DNA of 64,000 nucleotides from Cellulomonas xiejunii (GCF_024508315.1 NZ_CP101987.1:372001-436000); one strand, 5' to 3'. Counted from the first letter of the stretch, positions 17,131-25,975 are shown. Translations and numbers: made by a program. Notes: generated by a model from the sequence alone, not told the origin.

Positions 17131-19298
17131 GCGCCGCCTCGACCGCGGACGCCCGTGCCCGCGGCGGGTCCCCGCGGGCCGCTCGCGGGCGCCCGGGCCC
17201 GCGCGACCCGCGGGACGCACGCACCCCCCTCGACGCGATGTTCCGCCCCTCGAGCATCGCGGTGGTCGGCGCCTCCGCGCGCGAGGGCAAGGCGGGGCAC
17301 GCCATGGTCCAGGCGCTGCGCCGGTTCCCCGGCACCCTGCACCTGGTCAACCCGCGCGGGGGTGAGGTGCTCGGGCGCACCGCCCTGCCGAGCCTGCGGG
17401 AGGCGTCGGACGTCGACCTCGCGGTGCTCGTCGTGCCGCCGGACGCGGTCCCCGGCGCGCTCGAGGACGCGCGCGACGCGGGGGTGCGTGCGGCCGTGGT
17501 GTGCGCGGGCGGGTTCGCGGAGTCCGGCCCCGACGGTGCACGCCTCCAGGAGCGGGTCGTGCGCGTGGCCCGTGAGGCCGGCATCCGGCTGCTGGGGCCC
17601 AACACGTCGGGGTTCATGAACCCGGTCGACCGGACCACCGCGAACTTCATGCCCGCCGTCGCGGACCTCGCCCCGGGGACCGTGAGCGTCGTGGCGCAGT
17701 CCGGCGGCGTGAACCTCGCGCTCGCGTTCCTGCTGGCCCGCGCGGGGGTCGGCCTGCGGCTGGGGGTCGGGCTCGGCAACGCGGTCGACGTCGACTTCCC
17801 CGAGCTGCTCGACCACCTGGCACGCGACGAGGCGACCACGGCCGTCGGGCTGCACGTCGAGGGCGTCGCCGACGGTCCGGCCCTGGTCGCCGCGCTGCGT
17901 CGGACGACGGCACGCAAGCCCGTCGTGGCGTTCAAGGTCGGCCGGTCCGACGTCGCGGAGTTCGCGCAGTCGCACACCGGTGCGCTGACCGGCTCCTACG
18001 CGGTGACCCGCGCGGCGCTGCAGCAGGCCGGGGCCGTGGTCGTCGACAGCCTCGAGGAGATGGTCGCCGCGCTCGTCGCGCTGCGCACGGTCCGGCTGCC
18101 GGCCGGCGACCGCGCGGGCGTGGGGCTGCTCACCGGTCAGGCGGGGCCCGGGCTGGTCGTCGCGGACGCGCTCGGTGCGCGGGGCATCGCGCTGCCGCGG
18201 CTCACCGACGCGACGCAGCGGCGCATCGCCGAGCTGCTGCCGCCCCTCACCTTCCAGGCCAACCCGGTGGACACCGGGCGTCCGTCACCGACGTTCGGCG
18301 ACGTGCTGGGTGCCGTCGTGGCGGACCCGCGCGTCGACGTCGTCGGGGTCTACGCGCTCGACGAGCCGGGTGCGCTCGACCCCGTCGCCGCGCTCGGCCC
18401 GGCCGCCGGCCGCGTGCTGTTCGCCAGCGGTGGGCCGGCGGACGCGCTCGCCGAGCGTCGTGCGGCACTCGGCGACGTCGGCGTCCCTGTGCTCGCCGGC
18501 CCGGGCGACCTCGCGACGGGCCTCGCGGCCGTGGTCGCCGACGCGCGCGTGCGGTCCGTCGCCGACGCCCCGCCCGTCGCGGCGACGCGGACCGTCGGTC
18601 GCACGCTGGACGAGCACGACGCGAAGACGCTGCTGGAGTCCTACGGCGTCCGCACGCCCCAGCGGCGCGTCGCGGCCGACCGGGCGCAGGCCCACGCGGC
18701 GCTGGCGGAGCTCGGTCGCGACGGTGCGGCGGTCGTCGTGAAGGTGCTCGACGCCGCGGTCCTGCACAAATCCGACGTCGGCGGCGTGCACGTCGGGGTG
18801 CGCGACGGTGCGGGGCTGGACCGTGCGATCGACGCGATCGACGCGATCGACGCGGTCGCGCCCGCGACCGAGGCGTCGGGTGCCGCGACCCGGCCCGCCC
18901 GCCGGTACCTGCTCGAGGAGCTGGCGGCACCGGGCACCGAGCTCATCGTCGGGGCCGTGCGGGACGCCGCCTTCGGTCCCGTCGTCCTGCTGGGCCCGGG
19001 CGGCGTCGCGGCAGAGCTGGGGGGCGAACCCGTCCTGCGGCTCGCCCCGCTGTCCGTCGCGCGTTCCGAGGAGATGGTCCGCGCGTTGCCGCCCGCCGTC
19101 CTCGCCGGGTTCCGCGGGGCCCCGCCCGTCGACGTGCCGGCGCTCGCAGCGGTGCTGCGGGCCGTCGGGCAGGTCGTCTGCGAGCACGCCGACATCACCG
19201 AGCTGGACCTCAACCCGGTCCGGATCACGGCCGACGGGCCGGTCGTCCTCGACGCCGTCGTCGTCGCGGCCCCGAGAGGAGACACATGTCCGACGTGA
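17127..19298 (+). CDS. ADP-forming acyl-CoA synthetase (CoA-binding plus ATP-grasp)
   Basis: Single-chain NDP-forming acyl-CoA synthetase of 723 residues. In order: an Arg-rich N-terminal tail; CoA-binding Rossmann domain (PSSIAVVGASAREGKAGHA, from about 35); ligase/flavodoxin-like domains with the phosphohistidine in SHTGALTGSY (about 290); and C-terminal ATP-grasp domain (about 500-715; EHDAKTLLESYGVRTP, VVVKVLDAAVLHKSDVGGV, DLNPV). It interconverts acyl-CoA, ADP and Pi with acid, ATP and CoA, so it can recover energy from a CoA thioester or activate an acid. GTGA overlap with the FAH gene. Related proteins also act in feruloyl-CoA synthesis, an attractive link here but unproven. Confidence 0.9.
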   Translation: MSAASTADARARGGSPRAARGRPGPRDPRDARTPLDAMFRPSSIAVVGASAREGKAGHAMVQALRRFPGTLHLVNPRGGEVLGRTALPSLREASDVDLAVLVVPPDAVPGALEDARDAGVRAAVVCAGGFAESGPDGARLQERVVRVAREAGIRLLGPNTSGFMNPVDRTTANFMPAVADLAPGTVSVVAQSGGVNLALAFLLARAGVGLRLGVGLGNAVDVDFPELLDHLARDEATTAVGLHVEGVADGPALVAALRRTTARKPVVAFKVGRSDVAEFAQSHTGALTGSYAVTRAALQQAGAVVVDSLEEMVAALVALRTVRLPAGDRAGVGLLTGQAGPGLVVADALGARGIALPRLTDATQRRIAELLPPLTFQANPVDTGRPSPTFGDVLGAVVADPRVDVVGVYALDEPGALDPVAALGPAAGRVLFASGGPADALAERRAALGDVGVPVLAGPGDLATGLAAVVADARVRSVADAPPVAATRTVGRTLDEHDAKTLLESYGVRTPQRRVAADRAQAHAALAELGRDGAAVVVKVLDAAVLHKSDVGGVHVGVRDGAGLDRAIDAIDAIDAVAPATEASGAATRPARRYLLEELAAPGTELIVGAVRDAAFGPVVLLGPGGVAAELGGEPVLRLAPLSVARSEEMVRALPPAVLAGFRGAPPVDVPALAAVLRAVGQVVCEHADITELDLNPVRITADGPVVLDAVVVAAPRGDTCPT

Positions 19299-20605
19299 GC
19301 ACACCCCCCGTCGCCGCCCAGCCCGTCGCCGCCCAGCCCGTCGCCGCCCAGCCCGGCACGGCACCCTCCGACGCCGCCCACCCCGTCACCCGGCGGGACG
19401 AGGACCAGGGTGTGGTGGTCGTCGGTGCGGGTCCCGTCGGCCTGACCGCCGCGCTCGCGCTGCGCACCTACGGCGTCCCCGTCACCGTCCTCGAGGCTGG
19501 GCCCGAGGGACGGCAGCGGCCCGGCAGCCGGGCGATCTTCACGCACAGCCAGACCCTGCAGATCCTCGACCGGATCAGCCCCGGGCTCGGCGCCGAGCTG
19601 TACGGGCACGGCGTCTACTGGAACACCCAGCGCACGTTCCACGGCGGCAAGGAGGTGTACGCCAAGACGTACCCGGACCCGCCCGCCGGGGTGTACCCGC
19701 ACTTCACGAGCCTGCCGCAGGTGCAGATCGAGGCGTACCTGTACGCGCGTGCCCTGGCCGCCGGGGTCACGTTCGCGTGGTCGCAGGAGATCGCGCAGGT
19801 CGCCGCCGACGACGACGGGGTCACGCTCACCACCGTCGCCGGCCGCCGCTGGGAGGCGTCGTACGTCGTCGGCGCCGACGGGTCACGGTCGGCGGTCCGC
19901 AAGCAGGTCGGGGCGCGCATGGAGGGCACGCGCGACGAGGGCTGGTACGTCGTCGTCGACGTCGCCGAGAAGGACGAGCCGACCCTGCCGAACGAGCGGC
20001 ACTTCCACTACGCGCACCCCGCGGTGGGCGGGCGCAACGTGCTCATCGTGCCGTTCGCGGGCGGCTACCGCGTCGACCTCCAGCTCGTCGAGGGCGACGA
20101 CCCCGACGCGCTCGCGTCGGACGAGGGCGTGAGCGCGTGGCTCGACGCGGTCCTGCCGCCCGGCTACGGCGAGCGCACGACCTGGGTGTCGACCTACCAG
20201 TTCCTCCAGCTCGTGGCCCACGACTTCGCCGACCCGCACCGCCGCGTCCTGCTCGTCGGGGAGGCCGCCCACCTCTTCGCGCCCTTCGGTGCGCGCGGGC
20301 TGAACTCCGGTGTGCCGGACGCCGAGGCCGCCGCCATCGCGATCGCCGCGGCGACCCGCGCGGCGGGCGCCGCCGCGCGCACACCGGTCGAGGCGTTCGC
20401 CCTCGCGCGCCGCTCCGCCGCGCTGTTCAACCGCGACGCCGCGGGCGAGGCGCTCGCGCACCTGCGCCCCGACGAGCAGACCGCGGCGCGCGTGCTGGCC
20501 GCCGCGGAGCGCGCGCCCGGGGACGCCGAGGCGTCGGTGTGGCTCGAGAAGGCGCCGTACGGGCCCCGCGGCGTCCACCGCGCGGAGACGGTCTACCGCT
20601 ACTGA
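19286..20605 (+). CDS. FAD-dependent aromatic monooxygenase-like protein
   Basis: A class A flavoprotein hydroxylase of 439 residues. The FAD motif VVVVGAGPVGLTAALAL lies at about 45-60, the DG motif is VGADGSRSAVRKQVG, and the second FAD contact is LLVGEAAHLFAPFGARGLNSG (usual GDAAH is GEAAH here). The first 40 residues contain three perfect copies of VAAQP from a 15-bp tandem repeat (19310-19354) and are probably disordered. It overlaps the synthetase gene by 13 bp. It would hydroxylate an aromatic ring with NAD(P)H and O2. Conversion of a hydroxybenzoate to gentisate would link the upper and lower pathways but is inferred from context only. Confidence 0.88.
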   Translation: MSDVSTPPVAAQPVAAQPVAAQPGTAPSDAAHPVTRRDEDQGVVVVGAGPVGLTAALALRTYGVPVTVLEAGPEGRQRPGSRAIFTHSQTLQILDRISPGLGAELYGHGVYWNTQRTFHGGKEVYAKTYPDPPAGVYPHFTSLPQVQIEAYLYARALAAGVTFAWSQEIAQVAADDDGVTLTTVAGRRWEASYVVGADGSRSAVRKQVGARMEGTRDEGWYVVVDVAEKDEPTLPNERHFHYAHPAVGGRNVLIVPFAGGYRVDLQLVEGDDPDALASDEGVSAWLDAVLPPGYGERTTWVSTYQFLQLVAHDFADPHRRVLLVGEAAHLFAPFGARGLNSGVPDAEAAAIAIAAATRAAGAAARTPVEAFALARRSAALFNRDAAGEALAHLRPDEQTAARVLAAAERAPGDAEASVWLEKAPYGPRGVHRAETVYRY

Positions 20606-20639
20606 CGCCGGCCCGCTCACCCACCGAGACCGGTCCGCT

Positions 20640-20697
20640 GCGAGACCGGACCTGGCGACGTCCCGACGCCGGATGATCGAGCCAGGCCCGGTCTCGC
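20640..20697. repeat. REP-like inverted repeat, copy 1, possible bidirectional terminator
   Basis: GCGAGACCGGACCTGGC (20640-20656) pairs with GCCAGGCCCGGTCTCGC (20681-20697) with one mismatch and a 24-nt loop. It lies between the convergent monooxygenase and secreted-protein genes. A second copy is at 34215-34274, so this is a dispersed element that may also end transcription. Confidence 0.7.
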
Positions 20698-20730
20698 GAG
20701 CGCGTCGTCCCGGAGGGTGGGCGGTGCGGG

Positions 20731-22173
20731 TCAGCTGCGGCCCTTGACCCGTGCCCGGACCTCGACCGTGGCGCCGCTGCCGACCTTCACGACGCTCGCG
20801 GCGCGCACCTGCGAGACCGTGCCGGACGGCGCGCGGAAGTACAGGGTGCGGTTGCGTCCGTCCGTCGGCACCGTGAACCGGACCCGGTACTCGCCGGCGG
20901 GCAGCCCGGCGAACGAGAAGGCGCCCTGCGCGTCCGTGAACGTGGGCCCGACCCCGGCGCCCCCGCGGACGGGCTCCAGCATGACCTCGACCCACTGCAG
21001 GGGTCCCGACGCCCCCGTGACGACACCCGTGACGCGGGAGGCGGCCACCGCGGTGATGTCGATGCCGGTCGTGTCGGCCCCGTCGACGACGACGACCGGC
21101 CGTGCGCCGTCGGCCGTCGGCGAGTCGGGGTAGTACCGCGTCGTGATCGGCGGGTTCGCACCCGCGTCCTCGACGCGCACGGTGTACGACCCCGGGAACA
21201 CGTCGGTCACGCGGTACGTGCCGTCGGCGGCGACGCCGGCCGCGCGGACCCACAGCCGCGGGTCGTCCAGGGGCGTCGCGACGACCCGGACCTGGGACGG
21301 GTCGGTACCGGACGGCAGGGTGACGGTGCCGGTGATGCCCACGCTGGTCTGCAGCGTCACGTCGAGGCCGTCGAGCCGCTGGCCCGCGGCCACCGCGACG
21401 GGCGTCGCCGTCGCCGGCCCGCGCGCGTCCGGGTAGTAGGTGGGGCCCCAGGAGCTGCCGGCTCCCGGGACGACCCGGATGACGTACGAGCCGGGGTCCA
21501 GCCCGTCCACCTGGTAGGTGCCGTCGGCCCCGACAGGCGAGTACCCGTAGGTCCCGCTCCCGGTCGCGTCGTCGACCATGACGCTCGTCCCGGTGGGCAC
21601 CGTGCCGCCCGGCGCGACGACGCGCCCGCTCAGCGTCGCCGTGCGCGCCAGCCGGGTCTGCAGGTCGCGCACCGACTCGCCCTCGGCCAGCGTCACCACC
21701 GTGGCGGTCACGGAGTCCGGCGCGTCGTCCCACCACTCGGAGACGAAGCCCTGCTGCCAGGCGTCGAACGACACCCGGTACGACCCGCCGGGCAGGCTGC
21801 CGACCGCCCACCAGCCGTCCCCGTCGGTGGACGCCGTCGCCTCACCGGTGACGGTGCTCCGCACGCGGACCGTCACGCCCTGCGCCGGCGTGCCGCCCTC
21901 GTCGGTGACGCGACCGCCCAGCGTCGACGTGCCGAGCGGGAGACATGCCACGGGCGTCGAGAGGGGCACCGGCCCGGCGCTGGACGTGGGCTCGGGCGCC
22001 GGGACGGGTGACCGCGACGGGCACGGCGACGGCACGGGCCCCGGCCACGTCGGCGTCGCGCCCGGCGTCGGCGCCACACCGGCGGCGGGCGCGGTGGCGA
22101 CGAGGACCGCCACGAGCGCGCTCGTGACGAGGGAGAGGAGGGCTGCGAGGGTGGGGCGGTGGGAGCTGCGCAC
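20731..22173 (-). CDS. Secreted protein with tandem carboxypeptidase-regulatory-like (SpaA/CarboxypepD_reg) domains
   Basis: An exported protein of 480 residues. A signal peptide of about 32 residues (MRSSHRPTLAALLSLVTSAL...) is followed by a Pro/Thr/Ser-rich stretch, then four or five beta-sandwich repeats of about 85-90 residues. Each repeat has the pattern GxVTxxxG...V.V......TDxxGxYxVxGLPPGSYxVxF (for example GSLPGGSYRVSFD, GLDPGSYVIRVV, DVFPGSYTVRVED, GLPAGEYRVRFT). No LPxTG or membrane anchor is seen, so it is likely released or loosely attached to the wall. These modules are structural or carbohydrate/protein-binding; no enzymatic domain is present. Confidence 0.87.
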   Translation of the reverse strand: MRSSHRPTLAALLSLVTSALVAVLVATAPAAGVAPTPGATPTWPGPVPSPCPSRSPVPAPEPTSSAGPVPLSTPVACLPLGTSTLGGRVTDEGGTPAQGVTVRVRSTVTGEATASTDGDGWWAVGSLPGGSYRVSFDAWQQGFVSEWWDDAPDSVTATVVTLAEGESVRDLQTRLARTATLSGRVVAPGGTVPTGTSVMVDDATGSGTYGYSPVGADGTYQVDGLDPGSYVIRVVPGAGSSWGPTYYPDARGPATATPVAVAAGQRLDGLDVTLQTSVGITGTVTLPSGTDPSQVRVVATPLDDPRLWVRAAGVAADGTYRVTDVFPGSYTVRVEDAGANPPITTRYYPDSPTADGARPVVVVDGADTTGIDITAVAASRVTGVVTGASGPLQWVEVMLEPVRGGAGVGPTFTDAQGAFSFAGLPAGEYRVRFTVPTDGRNRTLYFRAPSGTVSQVRAASVVKVGSGATVEVRARVKGRS

Positions 22174-22340
22174 GGGACGCTCCTTCGAGTCACCGGAACC
22201 GCGGATGTCTGGAGCATGGCAGTTCGTCCCGGATGGCGCACCAGGGTGATCGCGGGCTGTCCGGCGGGGGCCGCCCGCCTCGTCGCGCCGTCCGGTGCGC
22301 CACGCCTGAGCTCGGGGGCGCCGCTCCTACGCTGTCGCCC

Positions 22341-22676
22341 ATGACCCCCTCCACCCGGCAGGGCCGCTACGCCCGGCGTCGCAGGCGTCGGCTCGGGCTG
22401 GTCGACAACGACCTGACCGACGCGCAGTGGCAGGCCGTCCAGGCCGCGTGGGGCGGGTGCGCCTACTGCGGCGCGACCGGTCGCCCGTTGCAGCGCGACT
22501 GCGTGCTCCCGATCTCGCGCGGAGGCCGGTACACGGTGGGCAACGTGGTCCCCGCGTGCGCATCGTGCAACGCGAGCAAGTGCAACGCGGAGGTCACGAC
22601 GTGGCTCCGGCGCAAGAAGCTCGACGAGAAGGCCTTCCTGCTGCGCCTCGCGGAGATCCGCGTCGCCCTGGTGTGA
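22341..22676 (+). CDS. HNH endonuclease family protein
   Basis: A small protein of 111 residues. The N-terminus is very basic (RQGRYARRRRRRLG). The zinc-bound HNH core follows: CAYCGATG, then DCVLPISRGGRYTVGNVVPACASCNASK, where the first His of the HNH motif is replaced by the C-V-L-P region and the N and C-x-x-C pairs are intact. Such small HNH proteins act in DNA repair, defence or phage functions. The ATG lies 7 bp after TACGCT, suggesting a leaderless transcript. It stands alone between two minus-strand genes. Confidence 0.82.
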   Translation: MTPSTRQGRYARRRRRRLGLVDNDLTDAQWQAVQAAWGGCAYCGATGRPLQRDCVLPISRGGRYTVGNVVPACASCNASKCNAEVTTWLRRKKLDEKAFLLRLAEIRVALV

Positions 22677-22751
22677 CGACGCCGCCCCGGTCACGGGTAG
22701 CGGACCGGCCGGACGACGGTCACCGCCGAGACAGGGGACGCGCTCCCGCGC

Positions 22752-23561
22752 TCAGCTTCCTCCGGGCCCGGCTTCGGCTGCGAGCGCGCGGACCTCGGCC
22801 TGGAGCGTCAAGGCGCCGCCCGACGCGACGAGCTGGCGGTGCACGCCGGTCGTGCGCAGGCGCCGGTCCGCCAGCTCGGCGTCCACAGCGGCCCAGGCGT
22901 CCGAGAGGAGGGCGGGCGCCTGGTCGAACGTCACGGAGACGCCCTCAGGCACGGCGGGGACCTCGACCACGTCGAGCTCGCGTCCCTGGGCGTCCGTCTC
23001 GACACCGGCCGTGACCACGATGACGTCGTCGGCCGTGCCGTCGAACGTGAGGACGAGCGCGGCGTCCTCGACGCCCTGGGAGCGCAGGTGCTCCCGGAGT
23101 CGTGCCACGGCTTCGCCGGCAGCACGCGGGATCTCGGTCTCGTCGAGCACGGTCGTGCGGACGGCGGACAGCCGGAGGGCCGGCAACGGGGCGAGTCGAA
23201 GAGTGTCCATGACTGTGCGGTTTCCCTTCTCGACGGACGCGAGGCGCGAGCGCACCTCCGCGAGACGTGCCGATGCCTCGTCGACCTGCTCCGCGAGCTC
23301 GCGCTCACGGGCCTGCAGGAGCGCCACGAGGCGGGTCTCGGTCAGGCCTGCGTCGAGGAGCTCGACGATCGCCTCCAGCCCGAACCCCAGTGCCCGCAGC
23401 GACGTCACCGCCCGCACCCGCCCGATCTGGCTCTGCGCGTAGCGGCGGTACCCCGTCGACTCGTCGACGCGGGCAGGCTCGATCAGCCCCAGCGTCTCCC
23501 AGTGGCGCAGCATGCGGCGTGACACGCCCGTGCCCTGCGCGATCTGCCCGATGCTCAACAT
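22752..23561 (-). CDS. MerR family regulator with GyrI-like effector domain
   Basis: Activator-type regulator of 269 residues. The winged HTH is MLSIGQIAQGTGVSRRMLRHWETLGLIEPARVD with GYRRY (1-70); a dimerisation coiled coil spans about 75-125; a GyrI/BmrR-like ligand domain (ALRLSAVRTTVLDETEIPRAAGEAVARL...) fills the rest. It probably senses a lipophilic drug or similar compound. ATG at 23561 is preferred over the in-frame ATG at 23573, which lies inside the -10 box of its own 19-bp-spacer promoter (23572-23602). No obvious target gene adjoins it, so it may control itself and distant genes. Confidence 0.92.
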   Translation of the reverse strand: MLSIGQIAQGTGVSRRMLRHWETLGLIEPARVDESTGYRRYAQSQIGRVRAVTSLRALGFGLEAIVELLDAGLTETRLVALLQARERELAEQVDEASARLAEVRSRLASVEKGNRTVMDTLRLAPLPALRLSAVRTTVLDETEIPRAAGEAVARLREHLRSQGVEDAALVLTFDGTADDVIVVTAGVETDAQGRELDVVEVPAVPEGVSVTFDQAPALLSDAWAAVDAELADRRLRTTGVHRQLVASGGALTLQAEVRALAAEAGPGGS

Positions 23562-23571
23562 GTCATGGACC

Positions 23572-23602
23572 ATCGGACGGCCTCACACGGTGTCAGGGTC
23601 AA
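23572..23602 (-). promoter_or_regulatory. MerR-type promoter with 19-bp spacer (site A)
   Basis: On the minus strand TTGACC (23602-23597), exactly 19 bp, then TCCGAT (23577-23572). The spacer holds the dyad TGACAC-C-GTGTGA. Over-long spacers with a central dyad are the hallmark of promoters untwisted by MerR proteins, so this is probably the autoregulated promoter of the gene at 22752-23561. Confidence 0.65.
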
Positions 23603-23654
23603 GGGTCAGGCTGGGCGCAGGACGGTCCGGCATGCGCCCATGATCCACGTCGCA

Positions 23655-24062
23655 TCATCGGCTGCGGCGTCGGTTCTCCTTCTTGATCGCCTCGACGAGC
23701 GCGTCCTTGTCCATCGACGAGCGGCCCGCGATGTCCAGGCGCTTGGCGATGTCGTACAGGTGGCTCTTGGAGGCGTTGGCGTCGACCCCCTCGGCCGTCG
23801 TCCGCGACGTGCCACGCCCGCCCTCGGCCTGGGGGTCCGAGGGGCCGTTCTCGTCCTTCGGCTCCCAGTGGTCGCCGACCTTCTCGTGCGTGTGCTTGAG
23901 CGCCGAGTAGGCGACCCGGTGGGCCCGCTCGGCGTCGTCGTACTCCTCGGCCGCCGAGTCGTGCGCCTTGGCGAACGTGCGCTGGGCCTTCGCGCCCGAC
24001 CGCTGCAGCGTGCCGGGCAGCTCGTCGTGCTTCGGCTTCCCGCTCTTCGTCGTCTTGGGCAT
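23655..24062 (-). CDS. ChaB family protein with C-terminal Rho-N/SAP-like domain
   Basis: A charged cytoplasmic protein of 135 residues. The first 60 match ChaB: DELPGTLQRSGAKAQRTFAKAHDSAAEEYDDAERAHRVAYSALKH. A linker rich in E, G and D follows, and the last 35 residues (SKSHLYDIAKRLDIAGRSSMDKDALVEAIKKENRR) resemble the helical Rho N-terminal/SAP-like nucleic-acid-binding motif. ChaB was named as a cation-transport regulator, but its mechanism is uncertain; in actinobacteria this combination is common and has no fixed role. It is monocistronic. Confidence 0.88.
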   Translation of the reverse strand: MPKTTKSGKPKHDELPGTLQRSGAKAQRTFAKAHDSAAEEYDDAERAHRVAYSALKHTHEKVGDHWEPKDENGPSDPQAEGGRGTSRTTAEGVDANASKSHLYDIAKRLDIAGRSSMDKDALVEAIKKENRRRSR

Positions 24063-24202
24063 GGTCACTCCCGTCCTGTCGGGGGCCGGCTCCCGTGCAG
24101 GCCATCCTGCGACGGTGTGCCGCGTCCCGCACGCGGGCCCCCACCAAGGGGCACCACGCTGCCGGTCGCGTGCTTCGCCCGGACGGTTCGGGGCCCGGAC
24201 GC

Positions 24203-25051
24203 TCAGGGAAGGCCCGCGAGCGCGTCCGCGATCATCCGGTGCCCCTGCTGCTCGAACGCCTCGTCGCCGACCAGGTACGCCCACGCCGCCGTCCCGACGG
24301 CCTCGCGCAGCAGGTCCCGCTGCCACGACCGCGGCTCGCGCGGGTCCGTGCCGTACCCGTCGAGGAAGGCCGCCTCGAGGTCGGGGCGGCCTCGGAACTG
24401 CTGGGCGTGCAGCCGTCCGAGGTCGGTCGCGGCCGGCCGCCAGGCCGCCCGGCCGAAGTCGATGACGGACACCCGCCCGTGCTCGTCGACGAGCCAGTTG
24501 CGGGGCTGCCAGTCGCCGTGCGTCGGGACGAGCGGACGCGGGGGCACGGGGTGCGCGAGCTCGGCTCGCACGCGCTCGGCCACCTCGGGGGCGATGCGGT
24601 GCTCGCCGTCCAGCCATGCCAGCGTCCGTGCGTCCGTGCGCTGCTCGTGGTCGCCGGGCTCCTGGGTGCCCACCGCGTGCAGCAGGGCCAGGATGCGGCC
24701 TGCCTGCCGGTAGACGTCCGGCTCGTGCTCGGCAGGCGTCCCCTCGACGAGCACGCCGGGCAGGAAGGCCGTCGCGAGCAGCTGGAGCCCGGGGTCGGCG
24801 TGCAGCAGCCGAGGTGCCAGCCCCTGCTCCGCCAGCGGCGCGACGACCTCGCGGTGCGCCCACGTCTCACGGGCCATGTGGTGGTCGTCCGGCCGCCCCG
24901 CCTTCACGACGACGTCGCGTCCCTCGTGGCGCAGCCGGAGCACGGACCGTCCGGGCACGTCCCAGCTGTGGTCGGCGACGAGGGTGGCGCCGGGGAACCA
25001 CCGCTCGACCGCCGCCTGCTGCTCGGGCCGCACGCCGGGGAACGTCGTCAT
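24203..25051 (-). CDS. Aminoglycoside phosphotransferase-fold (APH) protein
   Basis: Kinase-like protein of 282 residues. The catalytic loop is THGDWQPRNWLVDE (His-Gly-Asp...Asn, about 180-193) and the DFG-equivalent is VIDFGRAAWRP. A nucleotide-binding Lys lies in RDVVVKAGRPDDHH (about residue 50). APH-fold proteins phosphorylate antibiotics, choline, sugars or other hydroxyl compounds. The gene follows the Nif3-like gene by 12 bp on the same strand, so the two are probably co-transcribed. There is no signature allowing me to call it a true resistance gene. Confidence 0.88.
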   Translation of the reverse strand: MTTFPGVRPEQQAAVERWFPGATLVADHSWDVPGRSVLRLRHEGRDVVVKAGRPDDHHMARETWAHREVVAPLAEQGLAPRLLHADPGLQLLATAFLPGVLVEGTPAEHEPDVYRQAGRILALLHAVGTQEPGDHEQRTDARTLAWLDGEHRIAPEVAERVRAELAHPVPPRPLVPTHGDWQPRNWLVDEHGRVSVIDFGRAAWRPAATDLGRLHAQQFRGRPDLEAAFLDGYGTDPREPRSWQRDLLREAVGTAAWAYLVGDEAFEQQGHRMIADALAGLP

Positions 25052-25063
25052 GAGCGGTCCCTG

Positions 25064-25870
25064 CTAGGGCGTAACGGTCCGGTAGTGGTCGTCCGCGACG
25101 ACGAGCTCGACCGGGACCTCGGGCACGAGGTCCGTCAGCCAGCGGGCGTACTCGGCCATGCCCTCCTGCTCGGACGGCGTGTGCCCGACGACGACGACGC
25201 CCGCGCAGACGCCTGCCGTGACCGCGTCGGCCGCGTACTCGCCCGTCTCCCACTCGTGGCCCTCGCCGATGATGATGACGTCGACGTCCGGCCGGGCGAG
25301 CAGGTGGCGGTTGTACTCGAAGCCCTGGAACCCCGGCTGCATGCCGACGGTCGAGACGGGCGCGGCGGGGTCGCCGACGTAGCGCAGCGCGCGGGCGTCG
25401 AGGGAGCGCGCCACGTGGGCGGCCAGCTCGCCGAGGGTCGTGGCGGGCAGGTCGTAGACGCCGGGGTCGCCCGCCCGCTCCGCGTCGAGCCAGCCGAGGG
25501 CCCGCGCGATGCCGGTCAGGATGCCGTCCGGCTCGCGGTCGTGCCAGGCGTCGTGCTGGTGCAGGACGACGAGCCCGTGCTCGGCGACGAACGCGGCCTT
25601 CGCCGCGTACACCGGGTCACCCTCCGCGGCGAGGACCGCGTCGGACTTGCCGTGGTGGTCGAAGTACAGCGGCTCGTGCGTGATGACGAGGTTCAGGCCC
25701 TGCGCCGCGGCGCGCTGCAGCACGTCGAACGTCGCCATGATCGTCACCGCGACGCCCTGGACGACGGTGTCCGGGTCGCCGGCGAGGAAGCCGTCGACGG
25801 TCGTCGTGCGCGGCGCCACCCCCACGTGCGCGTCGATCCGTTCCGCCACCTGCCGCGCCGTCGTCGTCAC
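25064..25870 (-). CDS. Nif3-like dinuclear metal-centre protein
   Basis: Protein of 268 residues in the Nif3/DUF34 family (GTP cyclohydrolase I type 2-like fold). Metal-ligand regions: LVITHEPLYFDHH (about 65-77), VVLHQHDAWHD (about 105-115), and GEGHEWE with VVVGHTPSEQEGM in the C-terminal part. The family forms a toroidal hexamer with two metals per subunit and has no agreed function. GTG at 25870 is chosen because TAGGGT, a plausible -10, lies 7 bp upstream, suggesting a leaderless transcript; a longer frame to 25957 would run through the promoter area of the LPMO gene. Confidence 0.88.
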   Translation of the reverse strand: MTTTARQVAERIDAHVGVAPRTTTVDGFLAGDPDTVVQGVAVTIMATFDVLQRAAAQGLNLVITHEPLYFDHHGKSDAVLAAEGDPVYAAKAAFVAEHGLVVLHQHDAWHDREPDGILTGIARALGWLDAERAGDPGVYDLPATTLGELAAHVARSLDARALRYVGDPAAPVSTVGMQPGFQGFEYNRHLLARPDVDVIIIGEGHEWETGEYAADAVTAGVCAGVVVVGHTPSEQEGMAEYARWLTDLVPEVPVELVVADDHYRTVTP

Positions 25871-25895
25871 GGCCGCCACCCTAACGACTACCTCC

Positions 25896-25908
25896 CAAGC
25901 GTTTCGTC
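25896..25908 (+). promoter_or_regulatory. Candidate operator upstream of LPMO gene 1
   Basis: CAAGCGTTTCGTC, 67 bp before the start codon. Its complement GACGAAACGCTTG matches GAAACGCTTC upstream of the GH5 gene (50176-50189) and GAAACGGTTC upstream of the second LPMO gene (58900-58911). The central CG and flanking GAAA/TTTC resemble LacI-family operators. Confidence 0.42.
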
Positions 25909-25975
25909 GGTTGCCGGGTCGCGTCACCCCGCCGATCGTGCTCGTACGGCTCTGCACTTCGTCCCGGAGGTCGCC

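Noticed and set aside
18826-18853. Three copies of a 9-bp GATCGACGC-type repeat
   Set aside because: In frame within the acyl-CoA synthetase (AIDAIDAIDA) and short; ordinary slippage in coding sequence.
25871-25957. Longer start for the Nif3-like gene
   Set aside because: Would cover the LPMO regulatory region and lacks family similarity; a -10 box lies directly before GTG 25870.
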